From contig JAJRYM010000234.1 of assembly GCA_024275775.1 (NCBI GenBank), positions 1 to 6,010 on the forward strand: a stretch of 6,010 bases of DNA, read 5' to 3'. Under the pieces are notes generated by a model. That model was not told the origin of the DNA and ran no database searches. It saw nothing but the letters and a program-made list of their open reading frames with translations. Origin of the DNA: Nitrospirota bacterium (lineage in GTDB: Bacteria > Nitrospinota_A > UBA7883 > JACRGQ01). Below are positions 4,998 to 6,010 of the stretch, in pieces (the first letter of the stretch is position 1; every line of letters starts with the position of its first letter). A program made the position numbers and the translations under genes.

Positions 4998-6010
4998 ATG
5001 AAAATGAAAGCGTGGGTTCTCGAAAAAACCGCCCCGGTCGAAGAGCATCCGCTCACGCCGGCTACGGTTAACGTGCCGGACCCCGGCCCGGACGACCTGC
5101 TTATCGAAGTGAGCGCCTGCGGTCTCTGCCATACCGATATCCATGTGGTGGAAGGGGAGCTCGACCTCCCGCAACTGCCGGTTATCCCCGGCCATCAGGT
5201 GGTCGGGAAAATCGTCGGCAACGGCTCCAACGTAAAAAACGCGGCAGTCGGCGAACGGGTCGGCGTGCCGTGGCTTAACTGGGCGTGCGGCGAATGCCGG
5301 TACTGCAAAGCCGGCCTTGAAAACCTCTGCACCGGCGCGAGGTTTACCGGCTTCCATGAAAACGGCGGCTACGCCGAATATATGACTGCGCCGGCGGAGT
5401 TCGCTTACCCGATACCGAAAGAGTTCGACGACGTTCACGCCGCGCCTCTCATGTGCGCCGGAATCATCGGCTACCGCGGCCTCCGCTTGAGCGCTATTTT
5501 CGCCAAACCGGGCGGCACGCTGGGGCTATTCGGGTTCGGCGCGTCGGCGCATATCGCCATCCAGATAGCTGTTCATGAAGGGGCGCGCGTTTTCGTTTTC
5601 ACCCGGTCGGCGGAACATCGGGAACATGCTAAAAAACTCGGCGCGGTATGGGTCGGCTCGGCGGACGATACGCCTCCCGAACCGTTATCGGCCGCCATCT
5701 CGTTCGCGCCTGCCGGCTCTCTCATCCCGAAGGCTATGGAGAGGCTGGACAAAGGCGCCACTCTCGCGCTGGCCGGAATATACGTTGGCGAAATGCCGAA
5801 ACTGGATTACCAAAAACATATTTTCCACGAAAAACAGCTCCGCTCCGTAACGGCATCAACCCGCGAGGACGCGCGTGAACTGCTGGAAGCCGCCGCGAAA
5901 GTGCCGGTAAAGACCGACGTTACCGTCTATCCGTTCGAGCAGGCCAACGAGGCGCTCTGCGATCTGAAAGCGAGCAGAATAAACGGCGCCGCTGTCCTCA
6001 AAGTCCGCTA
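4998..6010 (+). CDS. Zinc-dependent alcohol dehydrogenase family protein (3' edge cut within the stop codon)
   Basis: This is a medium-chain dehydrogenase/reductase of 337 residues from ATG 4998 (335 from the in-frame ATG 5004, where MKAWVLEK matches the usual family opening). The window ends at TA, so only the last base of an expected TAA/TAG stop is missing. Catalytic zinc ligands are Cys44 in CGLCHTD, His66 in PGHQVVG and Cys153 in APLMCAG. The residue after His66 is Gln where many relatives have Glu. The structural zinc site is complete: Cys97, Cys100, Cys103 and Cys111 (CGECRYCKAGLENLC). The nucleotide-binding glycine motif is GLFGFGASAH (176-185). The layout fits the zinc-binding ADH family resembling TIGR02822, whose physiological substrate is usually unknown. 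It presumably oxidises an alcohol or reduces an aldehyde with NAD(P). It lies 18 bp after pabC on the same strand with no Shine-Dalgarno, so it may be read with pabBC or from its own promoter; a link to pABA synthesis is not evident. Confidence 0.9.
   Translation, partial: MKMKAWVLEKTAPVEEHPLTPATVNVPDPGPDDLLIEVSACGLCHTDIHVVEGELDLPQLPVIPGHQVVGKIVGNGSNVKNAAVGERVGVPWLNWACGECRYCKAGLENLCTGARFTGFHENGGYAEYMTAPAEFAYPIPKEFDDVHAAPLMCAGIIGYRGLRLSAIFAKPGGTLGLFGFGASAHIAIQIAVHEGARVFVFTRSAEHREHAKKLGAVWVGSADDTPPEPLSAAISFAPAGSLIPKAMERLDKGATLALAGIYVGEMPKLDYQKHIFHEKQLRSVTASTREDARELLEAAAKVPVKTDVTVYPFEQANEALCDLKASRINGAAVLKVR

Overview
The window looks like ordinary chromosome from a Gram-negative bacterium of moderate GC content. 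A lipobox lipoprotein, pABA biosynthesis genes, a PF02441-type flavoprotein and debris of dispersed palindromic repeats together fit a deltaproteobacterium, Nitrospinota/Nitrospirota member or similar lineage. That placement is an inference; no rRNA or marker gene is present.

Layout: (1) Positions 1-340 are a leader without a confident gene, holding one good -10 box and two small hairpins. (2) Positions 341-1504 (+) encode a secreted lipoprotein with a low-complexity linker, a beta-rich N-terminal domain and two tandem copies of a beta-rich C-terminal domain. (3) Positions 1505-1633 hold two stem-loops between convergent genes. (4) Positions 1634-2134 (-) encode a small AfpA/DmrB-like flavoprotein. 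(5) Positions 2135-2687 are an insertion of about 553 bp flanked by perfect 16-bp direct repeats. It contains the C-terminal remnant of a probable transposase and a run of palindromic repeat units. (6) Positions 2704-2758 are a 55-bp divergent promoter region. (7) Positions 2759-4979 (+) are pabB and pabC, overlapping by 8 bp. (8) From 4998 (+) runs a zinc-dependent alcohol dehydrogenase, complete except for the last base of its stop codon.

PabB (with a glutamine amidotransferase, PabA, not in this window) converts chorismate to 4-amino-4-deoxychorismate. PabC then releases pyruvate to give 4-aminobenzoate, the precursor of folate and also of tetrahydromethanopterin. The divergent flavoprotein resembles archaeoflavoprotein/dihydromethanopterin-reductase proteins, so a pterin-cofactor link is possible but unproven.

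The most notable observation is the insertion. The 16 duplicated bases are the first 16 bases of the flavoprotein gene, including its start codon. Before the insertion, the gene evidently began at 2703, directly behind a good Shine-Dalgarno sequence and back to back with pabB. The event left the old start and ribosome-binding site stranded 569 bp upstream and rebuilt an intact reading frame at the other end of the element. I saw no CRISPR array, tRNA, rRNA or defence system.
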